A DNA stretch of 64,000 nt, from contig CAJUDH010000017.1 of NCBI GenBank assembly GCA_910584845.1, positions 1 through 64,000 on the forward strand, read 5' to 3'. This stretch comes from an uncultured Lachnospiraceae bacterium (lineage in GTDB: Bacteria > Bacillota > Clostridia > Lachnospirales > Lachnospiraceae). The notes beneath the pieces were generated by a model, which saw nothing but the letters and a program-made list of their open reading frames with translations, was not told the origin of the DNA and ran no database searches. The stretch's first letter is position 1. Each line of letters starts with the position of its first letter. Positions 1 to 8,502 of this stretch are shown here, one piece after another. Position numbers and translations under genes: made by a program.

Positions 1-397
1 GGGGGGCCTGCCGGGGGGCAATGCTTCCGATAACCGCCCTTATAGGAAGGAAATTAAGAAGTGGGAGATAATATCAAAAAATCAGTTTAAATAAATATTA
101 TAGTGGGTAGTTTTTATGAAATATTTATGTTTTTAATAGAAATATGATAAATAATCCCAATTTTCTTTTATTTTAGCCTTATCATCTGTTATAGGCTTAT
201 CCTGGCTGCAATATAGAATAGCCCCATGGGATTTCATGAATATTTATACTAAAAAAGGGCAAAACCAGAAACACTGGCCCTGCCCATTTATATGTAATTA
301 TATTCAATATTTGATTTCTATTTTTACAAAACTTGATAGAGGCCCATACTCCTTTTGGGCACCTTTTGAAAAAATACCCCTTTTCTCATTTGGAGAC
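1..397. other. Left-end non-coding stretch
   Basis: A G-rich run opens the window, followed by AT-rich sequence. I see no convincing gene. A 71-codon open frame starting at 236 runs into the end of the opposite-strand gene, has no ribosome binding site and matches no family I know. The segment should hold the transcription end of the minus-strand gene that stops at 398, but I cannot pick out a clean terminator hairpin. Confidence 0.5.
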
Positions 398-1438
398 TTA
401 CTTAGCTGCCTTCTCCCTCATCTGATTGCCGATTTCTACACAAAGGCTTAAAAACAATAAAAAGTAGAAATTAATCCCGCGGGTTACATACAGCGACGGC
501 ATAAGATACCCGCCGGTAAAAACCTTGCTGAATATGCGGCAATACACCAATTCTGTAATCCCTTGGGCCCCAGGGAGGGGAAGCATATCCACCGTAATAT
601 AGACGGCTGCCTGCAAAAGCATAATCGTCATAAAACCCACCCCTTGCAAGGAAAACCCCTGGTATACCAAAACAGTCAGGTAAAAAACGCTAAACCTCTG
701 AATCACCGCAATGGCAGTCATTAAAGCCATCCTGCCTTTATGTAATATCAAATAACGCTCTGCATTTCTGTACCCTTCAATAAAATGACAGATTTTTTCC
801 TTCCGCCTATCCGAATATTTTAATACTCTGAATCGGACCAAAAGCCCTTCTATCCCATCTATCAGGACTTTCATCTGGTCAGGCATCATCATAGCGGCAA
901 GCAGGACAATGACCAGGCCTGTATTAAGGGCCAAACCCAAAAAGTACAGGCCGAAATATTTTTGCAGATACCCTTTTAGCGGGATATACCAAAATACTGT
1001 CATACAAATCCCAATTATCACTAAAACAAATTTATAGAGCAAAGCCACGGTCATTAAAGCCACCGAACTGCCAGATAGCGAGTTTCCGTCTTGATTCATA
1101 TAATACAGCTGCATAGGCTGCCCGCCAGAAGCAGACGGAGTAATGCTGGAATAAAAAAACCCGATAAAAGAATAGGAGATGCATCTTAAAAACCCGCTTT
1201 TACTATCACCCATAGATTTTAACAGATACCATAATAGTCCACCTTCTATACAAACAAAAAACAAAGCTGTCAAAATCGCCATTAGAAAATAGGCGGCAGA
1301 CATGTGGCCTAACGCTTCCCATATCTGAAATAAATCCTGTCCCCTTAATACCGCATAAAAGGTTAAAATCATTATGATAATAAAAACAATCACATGAATA
1401 ATCCCTTTTCTGCCGGTTTTCTTATCTTTTATGTCCAT
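398..1438 (-). CDS. Lysylphosphatidylglycerol synthase transmembrane-domain family protein
   Basis: A 346-residue polytopic membrane protein with about eight hydrophobic segments from residue 15 onward. The pattern, including SSITPSASGGQPMQ near residue 100, is that of the LPG_synthase_TM / UPF0104 (flippase-like) family. The family includes the membrane half of MprF, which moves modified lipids across the membrane. No soluble aminoacyl-transferase half is present, so lysyl-lipid synthesis cannot be inferred. The start is supported by AGGAGG six bases upstream. It lies 28 bases behind the DUF1461 gene on the same strand, so the two are probably co-transcribed. Confidence 0.8.
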   Translation of the reverse strand: MDIKDKKTGRKGIIHVIVFIIIMILTFYAVLRGQDLFQIWEALGHMSAAYFLMAILTALFFVCIEGGLLWYLLKSMGDSKSGFLRCISYSFIGFFYSSITPSASGGQPMQLYYMNQDGNSLSGSSVALMTVALLYKFVLVIIGICMTVFWYIPLKGYLQKYFGLYFLGLALNTGLVIVLLAAMMMPDQMKVLIDGIEGLLVRFRVLKYSDRRKEKICHFIEGYRNAERYLILHKGRMALMTAIAVIQRFSVFYLTVLVYQGFSLQGVGFMTIMLLQAAVYITVDMLPLPGAQGITELVYCRIFSKVFTGGYLMPSLYVTRGINFYFLLFLSLCVEIGNQMREKAAK

Positions 1439-1465
1439 ACAAGCCTCCTGCGCCTCATTTGATCT

Positions 1466-2179
1466 TTACTTTCCTTTTTCCCTCCCTGCTTTTTGAAGCA
1501 ACTTTGTCCGCCATGCCCATAATGCACTTAACAAAAACACTGCAATTACACTGCAGCCAAAAACAGCAGCAATCCGCAAAGCCGTATCCATAAAAAACGG
1601 CTCTGGCACAATGTTAATTAACAAGTCTGTCCTAGGGTCTAAAATCCACAGGTCGTTATTAAAAAATATTTTGTGGAAAACCACAAAGTATTTTGAAAAA
1701 TCAGAGGATACCACCATAGCTATAAGCACTGATACAGCAAAAAATAATGTGGTACCGATACAAACCATCCGTGGCAAAACCTGCCCGATCTTTACCCTCA
1801 TAAGCAAGAACAAAAGGATTACCATTATCATCAGCAGCATACAGCCTTGGCGGATGGCCAGGGCACCTAAAAACAACCCCCTTACATCTTCCATGTGGGC
1901 AATTTCCCTTTCATTGAAAAATTCCCTTTCCTGCCCTCCTACAATTGTGGGGACATGCAAATCCTCCCGGTCCCCGCGCAAATAAGCCATCATTTCATCT
2001 GTAACTTCCAGCAAGTCATCCATTTCCATCGGGACATTGTCCAAAACCTGGTGTTTCCTGTATTCTTTTTCATAATAGCCCGGCATCCAATAAGTGACCG
2101 CTTCCACAGAAGTAATAAGTAAAGTTATCACAAGGGAAAAGGCCCACAAAACACCCAAAAAATTGTGTAAAACCTTCAT
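1466..2179 (-). CDS. TIGR01906 / DUF1461 family membrane protein
   Basis: A 237-residue protein with one hydrophobic segment at residues 8-28, a roughly 80-residue hydrophilic loop with many acidic residues, and three more segments near 110-130, 140-165 and 205-227. This layout and the loop motif REFFNEREIAHMEDV fit the DUF1461 integral membrane family, whose function is unknown. It is first in a likely two-gene minus-strand unit with the UPF0104 gene. The ribosome site is only moderate (GAGG about 10 bases upstream). Confidence 0.75.
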   Translation of the reverse strand: MKVLHNFLGVLWAFSLVITLLITSVEAVTYWMPGYYEKEYRKHQVLDNVPMEMDDLLEVTDEMMAYLRGDREDLHVPTIVGGQEREFFNEREIAHMEDVRGLFLGALAIRQGCMLLMIMVILLFLLMRVKIGQVLPRMVCIGTTLFFAVSVLIAMVVSSDFSKYFVVFHKIFFNNDLWILDPRTDLLINIVPEPFFMDTALRIAAVFGCSVIAVFLLSALWAWRTKLLQKAGREKGK

Positions 2180-2288
2180 AAGAATTAATCCTCACTTTTA
2201 ATATTTCCTCTATTTTAGACGTTATATGGCAAATTGTCCATAGGTTATTATGGTTTGCCGTTGCAGCAATTCTGGCCTTCATTGGCAA

Positions 2289-2317
2289 TTGACAAAAACA
2301 AACCATAACTATATACT
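2289..2317 (+). promoter_or_regulatory. Sigma-A-type promoter for the TRIC gene
   Basis: TTGACA at 2289-2294 and TATACT at 2312-2317 are separated by exactly 17 bases, close to ideal for the housekeeping sigma factor. It points at the plus-strand gene starting at 2405. Confidence 0.7.
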
Positions 2318-2404
2318 ATATCCTTATACAGAAGAAATTTTTAAATGCATCCTTGTCCAACTATTTCCCACACTTGTTTATGGGCTTACGTACGGAGAAA
2401 TGCC

Positions 2405-3049
2405 ATGTCAGAAACCATCAATATATTTTTAATAATAGAGCTGATCGGAACGGTTGCTTTCGCCTGTTCGGGGGCAATGGTAGCTGTCCAGAAACAGCTG
2501 GATTTGTTAGGGGTCATTGTGCTTGGCGTGACCACTGCCGTAGGAGGGGGGATGTTGCGGGACTTGCTTATTGGCATACACCCGCCTATACTGTTTGTGA
2601 AACCGGTTTACGTATTGACTGCTTTTCTCGCCGTATTGGTGCTTTTCACTATTATACGTTTTTCCCGGATAACCCTGGAAGTGCTGAAATCGGAAACCTA
2701 TGAAAGGGCAATGAATTTGATGGACGCTATCGGGCTGGGCGCGTTTACCGTAACCGGTATTGATACAGCCGTAGAAACCGGCCTGGGTGATTACCGGTTT
2801 TTGATCATTTTCCTCGGAAGCATAACCGGAGTAGGCGGAGGTGTTTTGCGGGACATTATGGCTGGGCAAACGCCGGCAATATTAAAAAAACATATTTATG
2901 CCTGTGCTTCCATTGCCGGGGCCGTATCTTACACATTGCTGATGGGTATTATCGGCCATAATCTGGCCATGGTCATTAGCGCATTGCTGGTGGTAACGAT
3001 CCGGATACTGGCAAGGCGTTATAAATGGAACTTGCCCACTGCCATGTAA
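2405..3049 (+). CDS. Trimeric intracellular cation (TRIC) channel family protein, UPF0126
   Basis: A 214-residue membrane protein built from two tandem UPF0126 repeats. Each carries the family's glycine-rich signature: GGGMLRDLL in the first half and GVGGGVLRDIM in the second. About seven transmembrane segments are expected. Prokaryotic TRIC homologues form trimeric potassium-permeable channels; the physiological role here is unknown. An upstream in-frame ATG at 2345 exists, but the start at 2405 gives the usual N-terminus (SETINIFLIIELIGT) of the family. The PAP2 gene follows after 30 bases and is probably co-transcribed. Confidence 0.85.
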   Translation: MSETINIFLIIELIGTVAFACSGAMVAVQKQLDLLGVIVLGVTTAVGGGMLRDLLIGIHPPILFVKPVYVLTAFLAVLVLFTIIRFSRITLEVLKSETYERAMNLMDAIGLGAFTVTGIDTAVETGLGDYRFLIIFLGSITGVGGGVLRDIMAGQTPAILKKHIYACASIAGAVSYTLLMGIIGHNLAMVISALLVVTIRILARRYKWNLPTAM

Positions 3050-3079
3050 AAATTCATGGATTAGGAGATTTTTTAAATT

Positions 3080-3631
3080 ATGGACGTTTTCACATTGTTT
3101 GACCAAAACTTCCTGTTATGGATCCAGTCCCTTCGGCAGGATTGGATGACCCCGTTTTGGAAAGCAGTAACCTTTTTGGGAAATGCAGGGTGGTTCTGGA
3201 TTCTATTGGCCTTACTGCTCCTTTTCTGGAAACAGACGCGCAAAACAGGCATGGCCGCTTTGTTGGCCCTAATGGTCGGCGCGCTCATTACCAATGTCTG
3301 GATCAAACCTGCCGTAGCACGTCCCCGGCCATACGATGTGGTAGAAGGGCTTGTGGCGCTTCTCGGGCCCCAAATGGATTATTCTTTCCCTTCCGGCCAT
3401 TCCTGTGCCGCTTTTGCAGCGGCGATGGTTTGTTGGCGTATGCTGCCGCATAAATATGGCCTGCCCCTGCTGGTTCTGGCCGGATTGCTTGCCTTTTCCC
3501 GCCTTTACTTAGGGGTACATTATCCCAGTGACGTAGCCGGCGGCATATTGATTGGCCTGGCTTCCGGATGGGTGGCATGCCGGATAATGGCCTTTCAAAA
3601 GCATCAAGAAAAAATGGCGGAAAAACAATGA
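3080..3631 (+). CDS. PAP2-family phosphatase (membrane lipid phosphatase)
   Basis: A 183-residue membrane protein with the complete PAP2 active-site tripartite motif: KPAVARPRP (residues about 75-83), PSGHS (about 102-106) and SRLYLGVHYPSD (about 142-153). Such proteins dephosphorylate undecaprenyl pyrophosphate, phosphatidic acid or phosphatidylglycerol phosphate; the substrate cannot be read from sequence. Several hydrophobic segments flank the motifs. It sits downstream of the TRIC gene. A 14-bp perfect palindrome (3668-3681, CGCCGTATACGGCG) lies just after the stop and may help end transcription. Confidence 0.88.
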   Translation: MDVFTLFDQNFLLWIQSLRQDWMTPFWKAVTFLGNAGWFWILLALLLLFWKQTRKTGMAALLALMVGALITNVWIKPAVARPRPYDVVEGLVALLGPQMDYSFPSGHSCAAFAAAMVCWRMLPHKYGLPLLVLAGLLAFSRLYLGVHYPSDVAGGILIGLASGWVACRIMAFQKHQEKMAEKQ

Positions 3632-3686
3632 CCCGGTATGGAACTTTCCTTCCGGCCTTCGTTTTCCCGCCGTATACGGCGCTTCT

Positions 3687-4571
3687 TTATTCCCTTATCA
3701 GATATTCACTGGCCACATAGGCTTCCTTTCCATTGTACATGATGACAGCCCATTCTTCATCGTGTTTCCTTACATATTCCACCACAGTCCCCCGGTCCAG
3801 CATCCCGATCCTCCCCTCGTTGGTATTCGGCTGAGGCCGTACATTTAATTCTGTAGATGCTTTATAAACAGTGCCGGCAGGTTCCCCGGCTGTAGTAGGC
3901 ATCGGTTCTGTTTCCCCGCCATTTCCGTCTGTAGTAGCAGGCGGGGTAGTAGGCGTAGCTACCATGTCCGAAGATGTGGGGAGCAGTTCTGTACTGGTTT
4001 CCCTTGCCAAAGATTCCTTGTCGTCTGAGTCCGGTTTTATTACCCGAATTACTAAAAACAGCAAAACAATACAAAGGGCAGGGATCAAAAGCTTCCATAA
4101 GTCAAAAACCGTGAATACCGGACGTTTTTTCTTTCCGGGGCGCTTACGGCCATAATTACGGTTCCTGGCAGGCGCCCGGCGGACATTTTGCCGCGTACTT
4201 GGCCGGCCTCCGGATTGGTAAGCATCTGTAAAGCCATACATTTCCTGAGAAAGTAGGCGGTAAGCCTGATTGGCGCTGTGTGCCGATTTATTCCCTTCAT
4301 GGGCCGCTTTATTGCCGATAATCCGTATTTTATGGTAATGTTCACAAGTGGTCCTGCTTATGCGCCGGTTTTGGTACAGGGCATCAATTGTACTTTTCAA
4401 ATCGCCATTGTTGGGGATATTGTCGCGTTCCGCCAACAGTTTTACCATAAATTCCAATGTCTGACGTGCCTTCATCATGGCGCCGTTATAATCTTTTTGC
4501 CCGATCAGCCGTTCTGTATCTTTGACTCCTACCTGTATTCGCCTCCAACGGTTGTTGTCCCCAGTACTCAC
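3687..4571 (-). CDS. DUF4145-like/SH3b membrane-anchored protein
   Basis: A 294-residue protein starting with GTG behind a strong AGGAGGAGG site. Residues 1-115 resemble DUF4145/HEPN-like helical domains (MMKARQTLEFMVKLLA and DNIPNNGDLKSTIDALY). A basic linker (RKRPGKKKRP) precedes a single transmembrane segment near 160-180. A Thr/Pro-rich stretch follows, and the last ~65 residues form a bacterial SH3 domain (ELNVRPQPNTNEGRIG). The topology suggests a cytoplasmic helical domain with an SH3 domain outside, perhaps binding the cell wall. The function is not known. It is transcribed divergently from trmB. Confidence 0.65.
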   Translation of the reverse strand: MSTGDNNRWRRIQVGVKDTERLIGQKDYNGAMMKARQTLEFMVKLLAERDNIPNNGDLKSTIDALYQNRRISRTTCEHYHKIRIIGNKAAHEGNKSAHSANQAYRLLSQEMYGFTDAYQSGGRPSTRQNVRRAPARNRNYGRKRPGKKKRPVFTVFDLWKLLIPALCIVLLFLVIRVIKPDSDDKESLARETSTELLPTSSDMVATPTTPPATTDGNGGETEPMPTTAGEPAGTVYKASTELNVRPQPNTNEGRIGMLDRGTVVEYVRKHDEEWAVIMYNGKEAYVASEYLIRE

Positions 4572-4776
4572 TATTGCCTCCTCCTTTGTGTGCTGTCAAA
4601 AACAGTTCCCGGTATTTATCAATATTATACTACACAACGTCAAATTCTGCACGAAAAAATTTGTAGCGCCCTGCCAAGGCCAAGTGCCTCGCCCTTTGGT
4701 AAAGAAACCCTTGCAAACCATTTCGGGCTCTGGTAAAATACAAATAAATTTTAACCATTTCGGGAGGGTTGACAAC

Positions 4777-5412
4777 ATGCGATTACGCCATATTCCTGGC
4801 TCTGAAGAAGCCATTGCCTCCAGCCCCTATGTAATCAGCCAACCGGAACAATACAAAGGGCGTTTTCGGGAACTTTTTGGCAACGGGCATCCCCTCGAGG
4901 TAGAAATTGGCATGGGCAAAGGAAAATTTATTATGGAATTAGCCGAACGCTGCCCCCGGATCAATTTCATCGGGATTGAACGTTATCCCAGCGTACTGCT
5001 ACATGCTATCAAAAAAAGGGAAAAAATGGATTTGGCAAACATCCATTTTCTCTGCCTTGATGCAAAATCCTTAACAGAAATATTTTCACCGGGGGAAGTA
5101 AACCGCATTTACCTGAATTTTTCCGACCCCTGGCCGAAAGACCGCCATGCCAAAAGGCGCCTGACTTCTCCGGAATTTATGAAAATTTACGGACAAATTT
5201 TGGCAAAAGACGGTACCCTGGAATTTAAAACCGACAACCAGGGGCTTTTTGCCTATTCGCTGCTTTCTATCCCGGAATCCGGATGGAAAATCGCCGCTTA
5301 CACGAAAGACCTCCATCACAGCCCTATGGCCGAAGGCAATGTGATGACCGAGTACGAAACAAAATTTTCCTCTTTGGGCAATCCCATCTGCAAGCTAATA
5401 GCAAGCCGATAA
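4777..5412 (+). CDS. trmB: tRNA (guanine(46)-N7)-methyltransferase
   Basis: A 211-residue SAM-dependent enzyme that makes m7G46 in tRNA variable loops. The SAM-binding motif EIGMGKGKFIMELA and the TrmB signature NFSDPWPKDRHAKRRL are both intact. The frame is open 85 codons further upstream. The start at 4777 is chosen because GGGAGGGTTGACAAC precedes it with good spacing and the extension overlaps the divergent gene. The short ORF and trxA follow on the same strand. Confidence 0.93.
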   Translation: MRLRHIPGSEEAIASSPYVISQPEQYKGRFRELFGNGHPLEVEIGMGKGKFIMELAERCPRINFIGIERYPSVLLHAIKKREKMDLANIHFLCLDAKSLTEIFSPGEVNRIYLNFSDPWPKDRHAKRRLTSPEFMKIYGQILAKDGTLEFKTDNQGLFAYSLLSIPESGWKIAAYTKDLHHSPMAEGNVMTEYETKFSSLGNPICKLIASR

Positions 5413-5453
5413 TCCGCATATACTAAGGAAAAGGCGCAATTGTGGGAAGCAAA

Positions 5454-5591
5454 ATGGATTTTAAAACAAAAATCACACAGAATTTACGCAGTTCTACCAG
5501 TGATAAGGAAGCATTAAACCGGCAAATACTAAAATGGCATAAAAGTTTGAAAGAAGTAGAAAAAATAATAAATAAAGCGAAAAAAAAGTAG
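5454..5591 (+). CDS. Small lysine-rich hypothetical protein
   Basis: A 45-codon open frame between trmB and trxA, encoding a hydrophilic, probably helical peptide that ends in a run of lysines (KIINKAKKK). It has AAGGAAAAGG upstream and could also begin at an in-frame GTG at 5442, adding four residues. No family is recognised. Position, strand and base composition fit a genuine small gene, but it could be chance open sequence. Confidence 0.4.
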   Translation: MDFKTKITQNLRSSTSDKEALNRQILKWHKSLKEVEKIINKAKKK

Positions 5592-5631
5592 CAAAAAAGG
5601 AATAAACCAAAAAGAAAGGAGAATAATCTTA

Positions 5632-5940
5632 ATGGAAAAAATATTTACAACCGAAAATTTCGAAATGGAGGTATTGAAATCGGATAAGCCAGTCCTGGTA
5701 GATTTCTATGCAGATTGGTGCGGTCCTTGTAAAATGATGGCCCCGCTAATCGAAAAAATGGCAGAAGAATTTTCGGATTCTGCCGTCATTGGCAAGTTAA
5801 ATGTTGACGACAATGAAGAAATCGCAATGAAATATCAGGTGATGAACATCCCGACTTTAATTTTATTTAAAAACGGTGCTGCCGTGAACCGTCTGGTTGG
5901 CGTCCAGTCCCGTGAAATACTGGAAAAATTATTACGGTAA
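5632..5940 (+). CDS. trxA: Thioredoxin
   Basis: A 102-residue thioredoxin with the redox motif WCGPC at about residues 29-33, the cis-proline segment MNIPTLILFKNG, and the C-terminal VGVQSREILEKLL. It reduces protein disulfides in the cytoplasm using electrons from thioredoxin reductase, which is not in this window. AAGGAGAATAATCTT precedes the ATG. Standard family length. Confidence 0.93.
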   Translation: MEKIFTTENFEMEVLKSDKPVLVDFYADWCGPCKMMAPLIEKMAEEFSDSAVIGKLNVDDNEEIAMKYQVMNIPTLILFKNGAAVNRLVGVQSREILEKLLR

Positions 5941-6135
5941 ACAGTTGCCAGATATTGTGAATAACCTGGATGCCCTTTCCCCCTGCCCGGCTAAAAACTG
6001 CCTCAGGGAGGAAAGCGCGCCAGAATTTGAAGGCTCCGGGCCGGCTTTTGCCTTTCTTGATTTCCTCGTAAAAGTGCAACAAAAATAGCATAATCTATAT
6101 TTGAAATATTTTGCAATATTTTGTAGAAATAGGGG

Positions 6136-6164
6136 TTGACTTTTCTCTCTCCTTGCGATAAAAT
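6136..6164 (+). promoter_or_regulatory. Promoter of tRNA-Lys
   Basis: TTGACT at 6136-6141 and TAAAAT at 6159-6164 with a 17-base spacer lie 37 bases before the tRNA, the usual layout for a stable-RNA promoter. Confidence 0.7.
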
Positions 6165-6200
6165 ATTTCGTGTCGTAAGGAAATATTCAAGATTGTATAT

Positions 6201-6273
6201 GCGCCCTTAGCTCAGTTGGTAGAGCAGTAGACTCTTAATCTATTTGTCCAGGGTTCGAGTCCCTGAGGGCGCA
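6201..6273 (+). tRNA. tRNA-Lys (anticodon CUU)
   Basis: A complete 73-nt cloverleaf: acceptor GCGCCCT/AGGGCGC, D stem GCTC/GAGC, anticodon stem GTAGA/TCTAT around loop CTCTTAA (anticodon CTT), T arm CAGGG-TTCGAGT-CCCTG, discriminator A. CCA is not encoded. The 3' half (from 6229) is part of the 100-bp repeat duplicated at 10253, so this tRNA is the integration target of the neighbouring element and has been restored by it. Confidence 0.95.
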
Positions 6274-6328
6274 TTTAAAGTTCTGATTTTGCGGGCTGCG
6301 AACCGTGGGGTCGGGGCTTTTTTCTTTT
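6229..6328 (+). repeat. attL: left 100-bp direct repeat
   Basis: Identical over 100 bases to 10253-10352 and mismatched on both sides. It begins inside the anticodon stem of tRNA-Lys, covers the tRNA 3' half (45 bases) and continues 55 bases past the gene into a GC-rich stretch ending in CTTTTTTCTTTT. The exact crossover point within the repeat cannot be seen. Confidence 0.9.
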
Positions 6329-6396
6329 ATTTAAAAGGATCCCGGATTTTTAGTATTCAAAAACAACAAGGGGAAAAGCAGAAACCATAAAAAATT

Positions 6397-7323
6397 TCAA
6401 GTGCTTTTCCCACCAACCCCTAGACATAAATCAAGATGGGAAATGCTATTTTCAGCCGCAATGATTTCATGGGCAAAATGCTCATATTTTTTTGTTGTCT
6501 CAATACTTTCATGCCCCATTAAAATACTGAGGTCATAAACATCCGAACTGCCTGTCTGGCGGACATGGTCAATGCAATAGTTTGTGGCAAAATTATGCCG
6601 GAGGCGATGAGAAGAAAATTTATAAGGAAGCTGCTTTTCCAGACGGTTTATAAAAAGGCGAACCGCATTACCGGAAAGATGGTTGCCACGACGGTCATAA
6701 AATACCAAATCACCAGAGGAATATGGGCAGAGGGAAAAATACCGGTTCAAAAGGGAAAGGGAAACCTTACCAAGGGGAACCATCCGATCCTTGGCGCCTT
6801 TTCCGGTAACTTTCATAACAAGGCGGGAACGGTCAATATCCGATTTTTTAAGCCCACAGACTTCACACTGGCGAAGGCCAGAGTCCAGCATAAGGGCGAC
6901 AATAGCAAGGTTGCGGGATGTAATCCAAGGAACGGAAGTCTGTATCATGGAAAATATATGGCAGATTTCCTCATCGCTGTAAATATGCACATTCTTTTTA
7001 GGTGACTTCGGCACCTTGATGCGGACAGGATCAAAAGAAAGGCCATACTCTATATAGAGCCAGCGGAGAAAAATTCGGGCATTACGGATATAAGAGGACG
7101 CAGTAGCGCGGGAAATCGGACGTTCCAAGACATACAAGGAATACTGCGAAGCCTGCATATAAGAAAGGTCAGAAACCTTTAAATCCGGGCCAATGTAATT
7201 AACCATAAAGGAAACCGTAGTCTTATAATTTGCTATGCTATTGGAACCAATGCCGGCAACCTTTTTCTGAAATAAAAACTCATGAAGGGCATCCGCAAGG
7301 GTCACCATAGGAACCACCTCCAT
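6397..7323 (-). CDS. int: Tyrosine-type site-specific integrase
   Basis: A 308-residue phage/XerD-type recombinase. An N-terminal SAM-like core-binding domain (about 1-105) precedes the catalytic domain, which has all key residues: Arg in DSGLRQCEV, Lys in GKGAKDR, HRLRHNFAT, His in MGHESIE and the nucleophile Tyr in TTKKYEHF. It lies against attL and presumably catalyses insertion at and excision from the tRNA-Lys 3' end. Its first 44 bases overlap the end of the rep gene in another frame, so the two are likely translated from one message. A start at 7308 (MVTLADAL) is possible. Confidence 0.92.
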   Translation of the reverse strand: MEVVPMVTLADALHEFLFQKKVAGIGSNSIANYKTTVSFMVNYIGPDLKVSDLSYMQASQYSLYVLERPISRATASSYIRNARIFLRWLYIEYGLSFDPVRIKVPKSPKKNVHIYSDEEICHIFSMIQTSVPWITSRNLAIVALMLDSGLRQCEVCGLKKSDIDRSRLVMKVTGKGAKDRMVPLGKVSLSLLNRYFSLCPYSSGDLVFYDRRGNHLSGNAVRLFINRLEKQLPYKFSSHRLRHNFATNYCIDHVRQTGSSDVYDLSILMGHESIETTKKYEHFAHEIIAAENSISHLDLCLGVGGKST

Positions 7324-8374
7324 AAAAAACAGAGTTATCTAAATAAGGGGCAATCAAACGGCAAAGTTCCTTGTTAAGCCGTAGGGCACCAGAATAAACA
7401 CACTTCTCAATAAATTCATAACCAGAATCAGAAATAACAATAGCCGCAATAGTCGGGGAACATTGATATTCAAGCCAAGCCTTTTTGTCATCCAAAGTTT
7501 TTTCCTCTCTCGGAATGTAAAGCTTGAGTGGGGAAACCCCATTGATGAAAGCAGCCCATCTTTCATCAATGGTACAACGGCTACGGTTAGAGTCATCCAA
7601 CTGAACCACACGGAAATAGTGTGAAAGGACACCAACCACAACCTCACCGAATGCGGTACAATCCACAAGCTGCCTGGCAACAGCATCCGCACGGGAATCC
7701 TTGCATTCCAACTCCCAACGTGTCCACGGAGTAGAAACCATGGGTTTACGCGCACGTTCAAGCTTGCGATTTTGCTCTAAACGCTTATCATAAACACGAA
7801 GAAAAATATCACTTTTACGGCTACCAAAATAAACCGTGTGACCAATTTTAACATTACCAGAAACACTTTCCACAACATTTTTCATATTACGGGTTTTAGT
7901 AACGATACAATGATTTTCCCATAAACCGCACAGATCATCTGTGGAGAAGAAAGAAGAACCAATATCATCAATAGCGAGGTCAATCCGGGTAAAATGGCCA
8001 ACACGGAGAATAACAGAAAACAACGCCTGCATAAACGAAGAGTCAAAATCTATATCATAACCGGGGCCAAATGGCGTATCTTCTTTAAGCGTTTCCTTAA
8101 AACTGCGAATAAACTCCAAAACAGAAGAACCAGTAACATCAACATGAATACCCATGCCTTCCTTACCATCATAAAGAACGGAAATAGAATGACCATTCAA
8201 ACGAAGCATAGAATTATAGCCATGGGCACCATGGGGTAACTCCGTAAAGTCATTACGGGAATAACCAAAAAGGGAAAGAACACGATCAACAGAATCAATT
8301 TCAGTAACCGTGAAAGAAATCCAGTCAACGAACACTTTCAAACCGTTATCCAGGTATTTAAAATTAGTTTCCAT
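7280..8374 (-). CDS. Replication initiation factor / relaxase, Rep_trans family
   Basis: A 364-residue protein resembling the Rep_trans (PF02486) group, which includes pT181-type Rep, ICEBs1 NicK and Tn916 Orf20. Seen in sequence: VFVDWISFTV near residue 13, an acidic FTRIDLAIDDIG segment near 130, the YFGSRKSDIFLRVYDKRLEQ region near 185-205 typical of the nicking domain, and TRWELECKDSRAD after it. Such proteins nick one strand at a hairpin origin and stay linked through a tyrosine. A 24-bp inverted repeat that could be the target lies 20 bases upstream of the start codon. Whether it serves replication, transfer or both is inference. Confidence 0.8.
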   Translation of the reverse strand: METNFKYLDNGLKVFVDWISFTVTEIDSVDRVLSLFGYSRNDFTELPHGAHGYNSMLRLNGHSISVLYDGKEGMGIHVDVTGSSVLEFIRSFKETLKEDTPFGPGYDIDFDSSFMQALFSVILRVGHFTRIDLAIDDIGSSFFSTDDLCGLWENHCIVTKTRNMKNVVESVSGNVKIGHTVYFGSRKSDIFLRVYDKRLEQNRKLERARKPMVSTPWTRWELECKDSRADAVARQLVDCTAFGEVVVGVLSHYFRVVQLDDSNRSRCTIDERWAAFINGVSPLKLYIPREEKTLDDKKAWLEYQCSPTIAAIVISDSGYEFIEKCVYSGALRLNKELCRLIAPYLDNSVFYGGGSYGDPCGCPS

Positions 8375-8393
8375 AAAGCCTCCTGTAATTACT

Positions 8394-8417
8394 ACCCCCG
8401 TCCTACTGTACGGGGGT
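8394..8417. other. Candidate nick site / oriT-dso inverted repeat
   Basis: Perfect 8-bp arms ACCCCCGT and ACGGGGGT flank the 8-base loop CCTACTGT. From memory, the nick regions used by the Rep_trans relaxases of ICEBs1 and Tn916 are also about 24 bp, with C-run and G-run arms around a short loop, and pT181 origins contain a CTACT-type loop. The site lies directly before the element's Rep_trans gene. Nicking here is inferred from these similarities. Confidence 0.6.
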
Positions 8418-8422
8418 TATAC

Positions 8423-8492
8423 AGGTGAGTGTATCACCTACTCCATTTACGGGAACCGGCGCGGAGTGTGTCCGCCACGACGTGGCGGACAC
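8423..8492. other. Two further hairpins beside the candidate nick site
   Basis: AGGTGA-GTGTA-TCACCT (8423-8439) and an 11-bp stem GTGTCCGCCAC / GTGGCGGACAC around a three-base loop (8468-8492) fill the gap between the 88-residue gene and rep. Together with the 8394 repeat they make a three-hairpin array, a layout common in rolling-circle origins. Neither is followed by a T-tract, so a terminator role is less likely. Confidence 0.55.
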
Positions 8493-8502
8493 CCCTGCGC
8501 AT

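Noticed and set aside
236..451. 71-codon open frame at the left end
   Set aside because: No ribosome site, overlaps the end of a real minus-strand gene, low-complexity AT-rich translation.
5897..6088. Open frame overlapping the trxA 3' end
   Set aside because: Out-of-frame shadow of trxA with no start signal.
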